From positions 1 through 50,881 of the forward strand of contig CAZDUA010000029.1 of the NCBI GenBank assembly GCA_964508495.1: a DNA stretch of 50,881 bases, given 5' to 3'. The stretch is from CABMGU01 sp964508495 (GTDB lineage Archaea > Nanobdellota > Nanobdellia > Woesearchaeales > ARS49). Both the position numbers and the translations under genes were made by a program. This document shows, one piece after another, positions 14,977 to 23,581 of this stretch (position 1 is its first letter; each line of letters opens with the position of its first letter). The notes beneath the pieces are model-generated. The model did not search any database and had not been told where the DNA came from. It saw nothing but the letters and a program-made list of their open reading frames with translations.

Positions 14977-16068
14977 ATGGACGACGCATTGGCAGAACAC
15001 ATACGTTTAACAGCAGAAAAAGGCGTATCACGAGAAGAAATACAACAACTCCTTCTACAAGCAGGCTGGCCGGCAGAACAAGTCAAACTATACGTAGAAA
15101 AAACGTTCAAAAAACTCGAACAAGGAGAAATAATAAGAGCACACTCACTGTCTAAACGATTCGGAGACAACATAGTTCTAGACAACGCCGAATTCGACGT
15201 CAAAAGAGGGGAAATATTCGGACTAATAGGAATGAGCGGGGTGGGCAAAACAACCCTCCTCAACCTAATAGTAGGATTCATAAAACCAGACTCAGGAGAC
15301 GTAACGCTCGCACTACCAGACGGAACAATACAAAGCGTGCTAAAAAACCCAGACCTCATCAAAAAACACATAGGATTCTCAACACAAACACCAAGCTTCT
15401 ACAACAAACTAACAGTTAGAGAAAACTTGGAACACTTTGCACGACTATATCACTTGACCGAGCCAGACCTGACAAGAAGATGCAATGCCCTAATAGATCT
15501 TGTCGGCCTTAAAGAATCAAGAGACGTACCATCAGTTCACCTGTCAGGTGGAATGCAAAAAAGATTAGACATCGCATGCGCACTAATCCAAGACCCAAGC
15601 ATATTAGTCCTGGACGAGCCAACAGCAGACCTAGACCCAATACTACGAAAACAGTTCTGGGACCTAATAAGACAAATCAACACAAAAGGAACAACAATAC
15701 TCCTCGCCTCACACTTTTTGGCCGAAATCGAACTGCTCTGCACAAGAATAGCAATACTACAAAACAAAAAAATAGCACAACTAGGAACCGCAGCAGAACT
15801 ACGCAACATATACTCCAAAAACTACGAAATCTACCTAGAAACAGAAACCAAAGATTACGACAAGCTGCTCAAAGACTTACAAAGAAGAAAACCATACATC
15901 GCAAAAATAACAAAAGAAGCAGGAGAACTAATCATAGAAACACCACAACCAGAACACGTACTTCCCGCCATTGCGGCATTTCTAGAACACCAAAAAGGAA
16001 ATGTAAAAAGCCTGCACGTAGCAAGGCCAACACTAGGCAGAGTATTTGAAGCAGTGGTGAAGAAATGA
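14977..16068 (+). CDS. ABC transporter ATP-binding protein with N-terminal helical module
   Basis: A 363-residue ATPase. Residues 50-280 are a standard ABC domain: Walker A GMSGVGKT (85-92), signature LSGGMQKRLD and Walker B ILVLDEPTADLD. About 80 C-terminal residues follow, as in ABC-2 drug or lipid exporters. Residues 1-45 form an extra helical module (GVSREEIQQLLLQAGWPAEQ), similar in pattern to a segment of the protein at 33676. ATG 14977 is chosen over TTG 14944 because a TTTTTAAAA box lies about 26 bp before it (leaderless). Its stop overlaps the permease start as ATGA. Confidence 0.9.
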   Translation: MDDALAEHIRLTAEKGVSREEIQQLLLQAGWPAEQVKLYVEKTFKKLEQGEIIRAHSLSKRFGDNIVLDNAEFDVKRGEIFGLIGMSGVGKTTLLNLIVGFIKPDSGDVTLALPDGTIQSVLKNPDLIKKHIGFSTQTPSFYNKLTVRENLEHFARLYHLTEPDLTRRCNALIDLVGLKESRDVPSVHLSGGMQKRLDIACALIQDPSILVLDEPTADLDPILRKQFWDLIRQINTKGTTILLASHFLAEIELLCTRIAILQNKKIAQLGTAAELRNIYSKNYEIYLETETKDYDKLLKDLQRRKPYIAKITKEAGELIIETPQPEHVLPAIAAFLEHQKGNVKSLHVARPTLGRVFEAVVKK

Positions 16069-17852
16069 TTTCTGACGTAATAGAACTAGTTAACAAAAAC
16101 TTCAAAAACATGATAAGAGCCAAAGCGGGCTCACTAGTAGTAATCTTAGGACCATTGCTCGTAATCTTTCTCGCAGGCATGGCATTCGACAACAGCAACG
16201 TATACGCAGTAAAAATAGGAACATATAGGCCGGACGCGGACGCGGTAACAACATCATTGCTTGACCAGCTACGCGATCAGTTTAAAGTCATAGAGTATGG
16301 AAGCCAAACAAAGTGCATAGATGCGATAAAGAATACAGACATCAACACGTGCATGATATTCGATGCAAACTTCACTATCGGAGTACCAGCAAAAAACCAA
16401 ATCACATTTTACGTTGACTATTCCAGAATAAACCTCGTCTGGACAATAATGCAAACAATGACGCAAGAAGTAGGAGCGACAACACTGCAAGCAAGCCAAA
16501 ACTTAACCAGAATAATCCTTGACACTTTAGATTACACCCACCAACGCGTAGCAGACCAAAGAGAAGTCGTAGTCAGACTAACAACAGAAAACGAACTCAT
16601 ACTCAAAAACACACAAGACCTAATGGCAGAACTAGGAGACCTCAACTTACAATTTGACGAAAGCGGATTCCAACTAAACAACCTCACAAGCGCAAAAACA
16701 CAAGTCAAACAATGGGTGGACAGCGCCATCTCAATAGGAGAAAAAGGGCTGAGCAAGTCCACATCATTCATCGACGCAGCAAATGCGCTAGTAAAAACCT
16801 CAGGAGCAAATACACAAGCACAAGCAAACCTGCTGGCAAGCTTCCAAAAAAGTGTTGACGAAATCAAAACCCTCAAAGCAAGCATGGCAGAAACAAAAAC
16901 ACTCACGCAAGAATCATTCAAAAGATTTGACGCGCAAATAACAAGAGTAACAGAAGCAATAACAAACACAAAAAGCAACCTCCAAGAAGCAGACACGAGC
17001 AGACAATTAAGCCTGCGAGTACTAGGAGCAGTAGCAGGACTACTCGACAAAAGTCTCCTCAGCATAATAGAAGTCCAAAAAGCATTCAATGACATAGACA
17101 ACAAAATCAACGCAATAGAAATCAAAGACCCCGCAGGAATAACACAGCCAATAGTCACAACAATCAAACCAATCGTACAAGAAAAAACGTATCTCAACTA
17201 TCTGTTCCCAGTTCTAATAGTTCTAATAATAATGTTTACAGCACTGCTGATAACACCAACGCTGATATTACTGGACAAACACTCACCAGCAAGCTTCAGA
17301 ACATACATGACTCCAGTAAAAGACGCAAGCTACATATTGGCTGATTTTATAACAGCATTCATAATATTATTCCTGCAAGTAATAATTATTTTGGCAATAT
17401 CAAGCATATTCTTCTCAAGCCAAGTATTAGCAAACATACCAGAAGCAATACTGCTTTTACTAATCATAAATAGCCTGTTCATTCTAATTGGAATGGCAAT
17501 AGGATACCTCTTCAACAACGAAGAAACAGCAACACTCGGAGCAGTAACAATCGGAGCACTAATGCTGTTTATCAGCGACGTCATCATACCAATAGAAAGC
17601 ATGCCAGAAGCATTCGCATACATAGCAAGCTTCAACCCATACGTGCTGGCAAGCTCGCTTCTAAGAAGAATTCTGTTATTTGACCAATCACTAATCACAG
17701 TATACGGAGACATACTCATACTAATCGGCTACATAATAGCAGCAGCACTAGTCGCATCAGGAATCTACCTCTTAACAAGAAGATACTCACTCCAACAATT
17801 GATAAAAGATTTGTCACCAGTGCTGGCAAAAGTACACTTCAAGAAAAAATAA
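16065..17852 (+). CDS. ABC-2 type permease with large coiled-coil ectodomain
   Basis: A 595-residue membrane partner of the preceding ATPase. One helix at about residues 24-42, then an outer region of about 330 residues with long heptad-like stretches (about 150-330), then five or six helices from about residue 378 to 585. This one-plus-five arrangement is typical of the YhgE/Pip and DrrB-like ABC-2 permeases. A LPISxxP-like motif typical of this group is visible as SDVIIPIESMPEAF. The exported substrate is unknown; surface lipids or polymers are plausible given the glycosylation operon nearby. No further gene follows in the operon. Confidence 0.88.
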   Translation: MISDVIELVNKNFKNMIRAKAGSLVVILGPLLVIFLAGMAFDNSNVYAVKIGTYRPDADAVTTSLLDQLRDQFKVIEYGSQTKCIDAIKNTDINTCMIFDANFTIGVPAKNQITFYVDYSRINLVWTIMQTMTQEVGATTLQASQNLTRIILDTLDYTHQRVADQREVVVRLTTENELILKNTQDLMAELGDLNLQFDESGFQLNNLTSAKTQVKQWVDSAISIGEKGLSKSTSFIDAANALVKTSGANTQAQANLLASFQKSVDEIKTLKASMAETKTLTQESFKRFDAQITRVTEAITNTKSNLQEADTSRQLSLRVLGAVAGLLDKSLLSIIEVQKAFNDIDNKINAIEIKDPAGITQPIVTTIKPIVQEKTYLNYLFPVLIVLIIMFTALLITPTLILLDKHSPASFRTYMTPVKDASYILADFITAFIILFLQVIIILAISSIFFSSQVLANIPEAILLLLIINSLFILIGMAIGYLFNNEETATLGAVTIGALMLFISDVIIPIESMPEAFAYIASFNPYVLASSLLRRILLFDQSLITVYGDILILIGYIIAAALVASGIYLLTRRYSLQQLIKDLSPVLAKVHFKKK

Positions 17853-17868
17853 AGATCAAAGTCGTCCA

Positions 17869-17901
17869 GACCCCCTGCCTGGGCAACCGGGCAGGGTGGT
17901 C
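17869..17901 (+). terminator. Strong GC-rich hairpin with GCAA tetraloop
   Basis: GACC (17869-17872) pairs with GGTC (17898-17901). After a bulged T (17897), CCCTGCC (17873-17879) pairs with GGCAGGG (17890-17896), then T-G, two G-C pairs and a GCAA loop (17883-17886): 14 bp in all. It lies between the ABC permease stop and the cysS promoter. It may end or protect the upstream transcript, or be an independent RNA element. Confidence 0.5.
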
Positions 17902-17918
17902 ACTTTATTCTCGTAAAC

Positions 17919-17926
17919 TATATAAA
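17919..17926 (+). promoter_or_regulatory. TATA box of cysS
   Basis: TATATAAA centred about 27 bp before ATG 17950, predicting a leaderless mRNA. Confidence 0.65.
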
Positions 17927-17949
17927 CCGTCATATAGCACGCTAGAACT

Positions 17950-19383
17950 ATGCAAGTTTACAATACGCTCACAAAAAAGAAAGAAGAATTCAAACCAATA
18001 GACAAAAAACTCGTCAGAATGTACACGTGCGGGCCAACAGTCTACAACTATGCCCACATAGGAAACCTGCGCACGTTCTTGTTTGAAGACCTGCTAAGAA
18101 GATGGATCCAATACAGAGGCTATAATGTCAAACAAGTCAAAAACCTAACAGACGTAGAAGACAAAATAATAAGAGACTCACAAAAAGAAGGAAAATCACT
18201 CAAAGAATTCACAGAATTCTATACAAAATCATTCTTCGAAGACATAGAAACGCTCAGAATACAAAAAGCTGAAGTTTACCCGAAAGCAACAGAGCATGTA
18301 AACGAAATGGTAGAAATGATAAAAATACTCCTAGAAAAAGGACTAGCATACAAAACAGAAGATGGCATTTACTATTCAATTTCCAAGTTTGAAAACTACG
18401 GGCAATTCGCACATGTAGACATCACACACCTGCAAGCAGGAGCGTCAGGAAGAGTGAGAGCAGACGAGTACGAAAAAGAAAACGTGGCAGACTTCGCCCT
18501 ATGGAAGTTCTGGGACAAAAAAGACGGCGACGTATACTGGGAAACAGAACTAGGAAAAGGAAGACCAGGATGGCACATAGAGTGCTCGGCAATGAGCGCA
18601 AAACATTTGACAGACGCATTTAACAAAAACTTTCATCCGGACAAATTCACAACAATAGACATCCATACGGGAGGAATAGACTTAGTATTCCCACACCACC
18701 AAGACGAAATAGCACAAACAGAAGGATGTGCGAATAAACCGTTCTCAAAATACTGGATGCACTCAGAACACCTGTTAGTGGAAGGCAAAAAAATGTCAAA
18801 ATCACTAGGAAACTTTTACACACTAAGAGACGTACTCGCAAAAGGATACAGCCCACTAGCTATCAGATATTTGCTGTTAGCAACCCACTACAGACAAAAA
18901 TTAAACTTCACATTCGAAGCATTGGAAGGAGCAACAACAGCAGTACAAAGAATAAACGATTTCGTATTAAGACTAAAAGAAGCACACGGAACAAAAAATA
19001 AAACAGAAACACATGAGGCAGTAGAAAAAGCAAGAATGCAGTTTGAAAAATCATTAGATGACGACTTAGAAATCTCGCCAGCACTAGCATCGATATTTGA
19101 CCTAATGAACACAATAAACAAATACTTGGACTCACACGAACTAAGCAAAGAAGACGCAGAAAGAACAAGCAAATTCATAGAAGAAGCCAACAAAATACTT
19201 GATATCCTAACAAAAGAAGAAAAACTCAAACCAGAATTACAAAAACTAGTAGATGAACGAGAAAAAGCCAGACAAATCAAAAACTGGGCAAGAACAGACG
19301 AACTAAGAGACGAGCTCAAAAAACACGGAATAGCCGTAGAGGATACATCACATGGTCAACGCTGGAAAAGAATTCTTTCGTAA
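17950..19383 (+). CDS. cysS: Cysteinyl-tRNA synthetase
   Basis: A 477-residue class I synthetase that charges tRNA-Cys. The zinc-ligand/ATP region TCGPTVYNYAHIGN (from about residue 26) contains the HIGH-type motif, and KMSKS is at residues 281-285. Zinc-binding residues are visible in WHIECSAM and HPDK...DLVFPHHQDE. The C-terminal helical region (LRDELKKHGIAVEDTSHGQRW) is typical. A TATA box at leaderless spacing precedes it. The next gene begins inside its last 32 bases, so the methylase and NIP7-like genes are probably co-transcribed. Confidence 0.96.
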   Translation: MQVYNTLTKKKEEFKPIDKKLVRMYTCGPTVYNYAHIGNLRTFLFEDLLRRWIQYRGYNVKQVKNLTDVEDKIIRDSQKEGKSLKEFTEFYTKSFFEDIETLRIQKAEVYPKATEHVNEMVEMIKILLEKGLAYKTEDGIYYSISKFENYGQFAHVDITHLQAGASGRVRADEYEKENVADFALWKFWDKKDGDVYWETELGKGRPGWHIECSAMSAKHLTDAFNKNFHPDKFTTIDIHTGGIDLVFPHHQDEIAQTEGCANKPFSKYWMHSEHLLVEGKKMSKSLGNFYTLRDVLAKGYSPLAIRYLLLATHYRQKLNFTFEALEGATTAVQRINDFVLRLKEAHGTKNKTETHEAVEKARMQFEKSLDDDLEISPALASIFDLMNTINKYLDSHELSKEDAERTSKFIEEANKILDILTKEEKLKPELQKLVDEREKARQIKNWARTDELRDELKKHGIAVEDTSHGQRWKRILS

Positions 19384-20242
19384 ACGATACGAGGCATTGG
19401 GCGGGCAAATAGAAGAAATACCGCACATCACTACACTGCGAGTTAATACACTCAAAATAACAGCAAAAGAACTCGTAGAAAGACTAGAAAAACTAGGAGT
19501 AAAATTAGAAAGAATACCATTTACAAAAAACGGCTACACAGTACAAAGCAAATTCTCACTCGGAGCAATAACAGAGTATTTGTTAGGCTATTATTATTTA
19601 CAAGAAACAGCATCACAACTACCAGTAGAAGTACTAGACCCCAAACCAACAGACATAGTACTTGATGCGTGCGCAGCACCAGGAGGAAAAACCACACAAA
19701 TAGCAGCGCACATGAAAAACCAAGGAACACTCATCGCTTACGATTTAAAAGAACACAGAATACCAAGCCTGCTAATGAATATTGAACGTTGCGGAGTAAC
19801 AAACACAACAGTATTCCAAGACCACGTAGCACGAGCAGTAAAACTAGGAATAAAATTCGACAAAATATTATTTGATGCGCCCTGCGCAGGAAACTATTTA
19901 ACCGAAGCCGGCTGGTTTGAAAAAAGAACACTAGAAGGAATACAAATAAGCAGCGAAATACAAAAAAGACTATTTGAAGACACAGTTCGCGTCCTCAAAC
20001 AAGGAGGAACACTCGTATACAGCACGTGCTCACTAGAACCAGAAGAAAACGAACTAAACATACAATGGGCGCTTGACAACCTGCCAGTCAAACTCGAAAA
20101 AGTCAGCCTAGAAATAGGAGAGCCAGGACTAACAGAAATATTCGGGAAAAAACTCAACCCCGACATAGCACTATGCAGAAGATTCTGGCCGCACAAAACA
20201 AAAACAGAAGGATTCTTCATAGCAAAACTGGTGAAACAATGA
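19352..20242 (+). CDS. RNA (cytosine-5)-methyltransferase, NOL1/NOP2/Sun family
   Basis: A 296-residue SAM-dependent m5C methylase acting on rRNA or tRNA. The SAM motif is DACAAPGGKTT. Motif IV DAPCAGN carries the conserved Cys that releases product, and motif VI STCSLEPEENE carries the catalytic Cys. The usual motif IV Ser (DAPCSG) is Ala here, a minor change. The N-terminal region (about residues 1-100) resembles the RRM-like segment of archaeal members. It overlaps cysS by 32 bases, and its stop overlaps the NIP7-like start as ATGA. Whether it methylates tRNA or rRNA cannot be told. Confidence 0.92.
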   Translation: MVNAGKEFFRKRYEALGGQIEEIPHITTLRVNTLKITAKELVERLEKLGVKLERIPFTKNGYTVQSKFSLGAITEYLLGYYYLQETASQLPVEVLDPKPTDIVLDACAAPGGKTTQIAAHMKNQGTLIAYDLKEHRIPSLLMNIERCGVTNTTVFQDHVARAVKLGIKFDKILFDAPCAGNYLTEAGWFEKRTLEGIQISSEIQKRLFEDTVRVLKQGGTLVYSTCSLEPEENELNIQWALDNLPVKLEKVSLEIGEPGLTEIFGKKLNPDIALCRRFWPHKTKTEGFFIAKLVKQ

Positions 20243-20706
20243 GCATCGAAGAGTTCTTGAAACTATTCGGAATAAAGAGAAAAATAGAAACACAACTCGT
20301 CAGCAGATCATACTTCATAGTCAAGGATAGACAATTCCTCGGCAAAAATCCGGCCTATTCAGGCGAATGCATCGCACATATCAGAGGACCGGTACTAATA
20401 CCATCAACAACTTTTCTGCAACAAATCGGAAAAGAAGCAAGAAGACACGTAATATTAAATCCAAAAGCAGAATGGCTCTACACCTGCGGAAGAGACGTCT
20501 TCGCTAAAGGCATAACATCGCATAACAACCCCGTTTTAGGAGACAGAGTGGTAGTTCTCAACCAACATAAAGAATGTCTTGGTTACGGAGACATGACGGC
20601 ACCATTGACCGACGCAAGAGTCGTCATCAAAAGACTATTCGACATAGGCGACCTGCTAAGAAGAGAAAGAAAGACCAGAAAAGTAAGAAACGCGCCGAAT
20701 TTATGA
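20239..20706 (+). CDS. NIP7-like PUA-domain RNA-binding protein
   Basis: ATG 20239 (ATGA overlap with the methylase) gives 155 residues; the longer frame from 20173 lies inside the previous gene. The pattern SYFIVKDRQFLGKNPAYSGE, then KAEWLYTCGRDVFAKGI and a GDRVVVLN...ECLGYGDM strand is that of the pre-PUA plus PUA fold of archaeal NIP7-type proteins, which act in ribosome maturation. A short basic tail follows. Placement directly after an rRNA/tRNA methylase supports a shared RNA-modification or ribosome-assembly role. Confidence 0.85.
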   Translation: MSIEEFLKLFGIKRKIETQLVSRSYFIVKDRQFLGKNPAYSGECIAHIRGPVLIPSTTFLQQIGKEARRHVILNPKAEWLYTCGRDVFAKGITSHNNPVLGDRVVVLNQHKECLGYGDMTAPLTDARVVIKRLFDIGDLLRRERKTRKVRNAPNL

Positions 20707-20717
20707 ATTCGGCTGGC

Positions 20718-20739
20718 TTCGAGAAGCACTCCCCTCGAA
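20718..20739 (+). terminator. Hairpin after the NIP7-like gene
   Basis: TTCGAG (20718-20723) pairs with CTCGAA (20734-20739) across a 10-base loop. It ends just before the GTTTAAAAA TATA-like box (about 20742) of valS. It may mark the 3' end of the upstream operon. Confidence 0.35.
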
Positions 20740-20772
20740 ACGTTTAAAAACAACTTCTAACGCAAACACAGT

Positions 20773-23160
20773 ATGGCCGACAAATACGACCCAAAAATCG
20801 AAGAAGAAAAATGGGTGAAACATTGGGAAAAAGAAGGAACATACAAGTTCAACCCAGAACAAAAAGGAGACATTTACAGCATAGACACACCACCGCCAAC
20901 AGTCAGCGGGAAAATGCACATCGGACATGCCTTCTCATACACACAACAAGACATAGTGGCACGCTACAAAAGACTGCGCGGCTATAACGTATTCTACCCA
21001 TGGGGAACAGACGACAACGGACTGCCAACAGAACGCCTAGTAGAAAAACTCAAAGGCGTAAAAGGCAGCAAGATGGACAGGCAGGAATTTATCAAACTCT
21101 GCGAGCAAACAGTCGCAGAAATAATGCCCTCATTTGTTGCAGATTGGAAAAGAATAGGCATGAGCTGCGACTTCACACACGCGTACAGCACAATAAACGC
21201 TCATTGCAGAAAAATCTCACAATGGAGTTTTATAGATTTACAAAAAAAAGGAAGAGCATACCGCAAGAACGCCCCATCACTCTGGTGCCCACTATGCGAA
21301 ACAGCAATCTCACAAGTCGAATGCCAAGACTCAGAAAAAAACAGCACGTTCAACGACATCGTATTCAAAGTAGACGGAAAAGAACTACTAATAGCAACAA
21401 CAAGACCAGAACTAATACCAGCATGCGTAGCAGTATTCGCTCATCCTAACGACGACAGGTACAAGAACTTATTCGGCAAAAAAGCAACAACACCAATATT
21501 CAACAAAGAAGTCCCAATAATGTCAGACGAAAGAGCAGACCCAACAAAAGGAACAGGAATAGTCATGTGCTGCACGTTCGGAGACCAAACAGACATAGCA
21601 TGGTATCTGGCATACAATCTGCCCCTCATAGAAGCAATAGGAAAAAACGGCACGATGGCAGCACCCGCAGGAAAATACCAAGGACTCAAAATCCACGAAG
21701 CACGCAAAGCAATACTCGCAGACATGAAAACAGAAGGACTACTACGCGCGCAAAAACCAATCAAACATGCAGTCAAAGTACACGAAAGATGCGGAACAGA
21801 AATAGAAATAATCCAAAGCAAACAATGGTTCATAAAATACCTAGACCTACGAGAAAAAATGCTCGAATGGGGCGCAGAACTAAACTGGCACCCAGACTTC
21901 ATGAAACACCGCTATAACAACTGGGTAAAAGGACTGCAATGGGACTGGCTAATATCAAGACAAAGATTCTTCGGAGTACCATTCCCAGTATGGTACTGCT
22001 CAAAATGCGATGAGCCAACATTCGCCGAAGAAAAACAACTGCCAGTAGACCCGCTAAAAGACAAACCATTGAAATCATGCTCCAAATGCAAAAACACAGA
22101 ATACATAGGAGAAAAAGATGTGCTAGACACGTGGGCGACAAGCAGCATGACACCACAACTAGCCATACAATTAGTCCCTGAAAAGCACCGAGCAAAACTA
22201 TACCCGATGAGCCTGCGCCCACAAGCACACGAAATAATCTCATTCTGGCTGTTTAACACTCTTGTAAAATCACAATTACACTACGGCAAAAACCCATGGA
22301 AAGATGTTGCTTTGTCCGGCTATGTCACAGACCCACTCGGCGAAAAAATGAGCAAAAGCAAAGGAAATGTCGTAGACCCGCAAATAGTACTAACAAAATA
22401 CAGCGCAGACGCTTTACGATACTGGGCAGGCGGAAGCAAACTAGGAGAAGACATAGCATACCAAGAAAAAGAACTCATAACAGGAGACAAGTTCGTAACA
22501 AAACTCTGGAACGCAGCAAAATTCACAAACATGCACCTAGAAGGATACGATTACAAAGGAACATCAATAGAAACACTCGATTTATGGATACATGCCAAAC
22601 TGGCAAGAACAATCAAAGAAGCAACAGAAGCATTCGACAATTACGAATATTTCAAAGCAAAAACAATAATAGAAGCATTCTTCTGGAAAGACTTCTGCGA
22701 CAATTACTTAGAACTAATTAAGTCAAGAATGTACGAGCCAAAAATACCACAGCACAAAAAAAGCGCGCAACACGCACTATACATCTGCTTGTCAGCAATC
22801 GTACGATTAATGTCACCATTCACACCATTCATAACAGAAGAAGTCTACCAATTATACTTCAAAGAACAAGAAAAACACCCGAGTGTGCACTTATCAAAAT
22901 GGCCGGAAATACCAGCTGTTAACGAAAAAGCAGAACAAGCAGGCAATATCGCGGTTGTCGTCTTGGCAGCAGTACGCAAGAAAAAATCAGAAATGAAAAC
23001 ATCAATGAAAACACCAGTCAAAAGACTGGTCATAGAAACAAAAATTGACATCAGCGGAGTACTAGACGACCTCAAAGCAACAACCGCAGCAGAAAAAATA
23101 GAACTAGGAAAAGCAACAGAAGAACTAACACCAGAAGTAAAAATAACAGCCGAATTCTAA
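20773..23160 (+). CDS. valS: Valyl-tRNA synthetase
   Basis: A 795-residue class I synthetase that charges tRNA-Val and edits misacylated threonine. HIGH is at residues 49-52 (KMHIGHAF) and KMSKS at 525-529 (EKMSKSKGNVVDPQ). The CP1 editing domain lies between them, with the TTRPEL motif, and DDNGLPTER follows the HIGH region as expected for archaeal enzymes. An anticodon-binding helical domain and a short C-terminus follow without the long coiled coil of bacterial ValRS. Likely leaderless, with a TATA box about 27 bp upstream. Its last 4 bases overlap the convergent gene. Confidence 0.96.
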   Translation: MADKYDPKIEEEKWVKHWEKEGTYKFNPEQKGDIYSIDTPPPTVSGKMHIGHAFSYTQQDIVARYKRLRGYNVFYPWGTDDNGLPTERLVEKLKGVKGSKMDRQEFIKLCEQTVAEIMPSFVADWKRIGMSCDFTHAYSTINAHCRKISQWSFIDLQKKGRAYRKNAPSLWCPLCETAISQVECQDSEKNSTFNDIVFKVDGKELLIATTRPELIPACVAVFAHPNDDRYKNLFGKKATTPIFNKEVPIMSDERADPTKGTGIVMCCTFGDQTDIAWYLAYNLPLIEAIGKNGTMAAPAGKYQGLKIHEARKAILADMKTEGLLRAQKPIKHAVKVHERCGTEIEIIQSKQWFIKYLDLREKMLEWGAELNWHPDFMKHRYNNWVKGLQWDWLISRQRFFGVPFPVWYCSKCDEPTFAEEKQLPVDPLKDKPLKSCSKCKNTEYIGEKDVLDTWATSSMTPQLAIQLVPEKHRAKLYPMSLRPQAHEIISFWLFNTLVKSQLHYGKNPWKDVALSGYVTDPLGEKMSKSKGNVVDPQIVLTKYSADALRYWAGGSKLGEDIAYQEKELITGDKFVTKLWNAAKFTNMHLEGYDYKGTSIETLDLWIHAKLARTIKEATEAFDNYEYFKAKTIIEAFFWKDFCDNYLELIKSRMYEPKIPQHKKSAQHALYICLSAIVRLMSPFTPFITEEVYQLYFKEQEKHPSVHLSKWPEIPAVNEKAEQAGNIAVVVLAAVRKKKSEMKTSMKTPVKRLVIETKIDISGVLDDLKATTAAEKIELGKATEELTPEVKITAEF

Positions 23161-23549
23161 GACAAATTGGCAACAGCGCCCTTAACCTTCTTCTCCATAT
23201 CATAATAACTCAACTTGGACAACTTACCAGAACGAATTCTTTCCCTAACCTGAGCCAAAAACTTAGCCACTCTTTCCTGCAAAACATCCTCTTCCTGCTT
23301 AAAACGAACCAACAACACATTAGCTAAAGGACTATCGTCCAAAGACTTCTCCTGATGCACAGCCTTAAGCTTAGTCCTAATCTCAGAAATCAACTCAGAA
23401 GCATGCACAGAAGGATCAGTAATAGCAAACTGCTTTACAAGAGCCTTCTCTTTACCATCATCAAACAAAATCCTAACCTTAACCTGGTCAAACTGAGAAT
23501 AATAATCAACCACGTCAATCTTCTTAAAATTAACGTCAACAGCTTTCAT
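23157..23549 (-). CDS. Hypothetical small soluble protein
   Basis: A 130-residue protein of no family I recognise. The first half looks like a beta-rich domain (VKVRILFDDGKEKALVKQF) and the second is a long charged helix (EEDVLQERVAKFLAQVRERI). No membrane segment and no cysteine. A TATA-like TATATAAAAT stretch lies upstream on the minus strand, just after the stop of the coiled-coil membrane protein gene, so it may be expressed separately or as the second gene of that unit. It overlaps the valS end by 4 bases. Confidence 0.7.
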   Translation of the reverse strand: MKAVDVNFKKIDVVDYYSQFDQVKVRILFDDGKEKALVKQFAITDPSVHASELISEIRTKLKAVHQEKSLDDSPLANVLLVRFKQEEDVLQERVAKFLAQVRERIRSGKLSKLSYYDMEKKVKGAVANLS

Positions 23550-23581
23550 GCTCGGCTTATCAACGATTCTATATATAAAAT

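Noticed and set aside
16532..17197. A 221-codon minus-strand frame inside the ABC permease gene
   Set aside because: It is the shadow of a helical, A-rich coding strand. It has no start signal and its composition (Ser/Leu/Ala with no pattern) matches other antisense shadows here.
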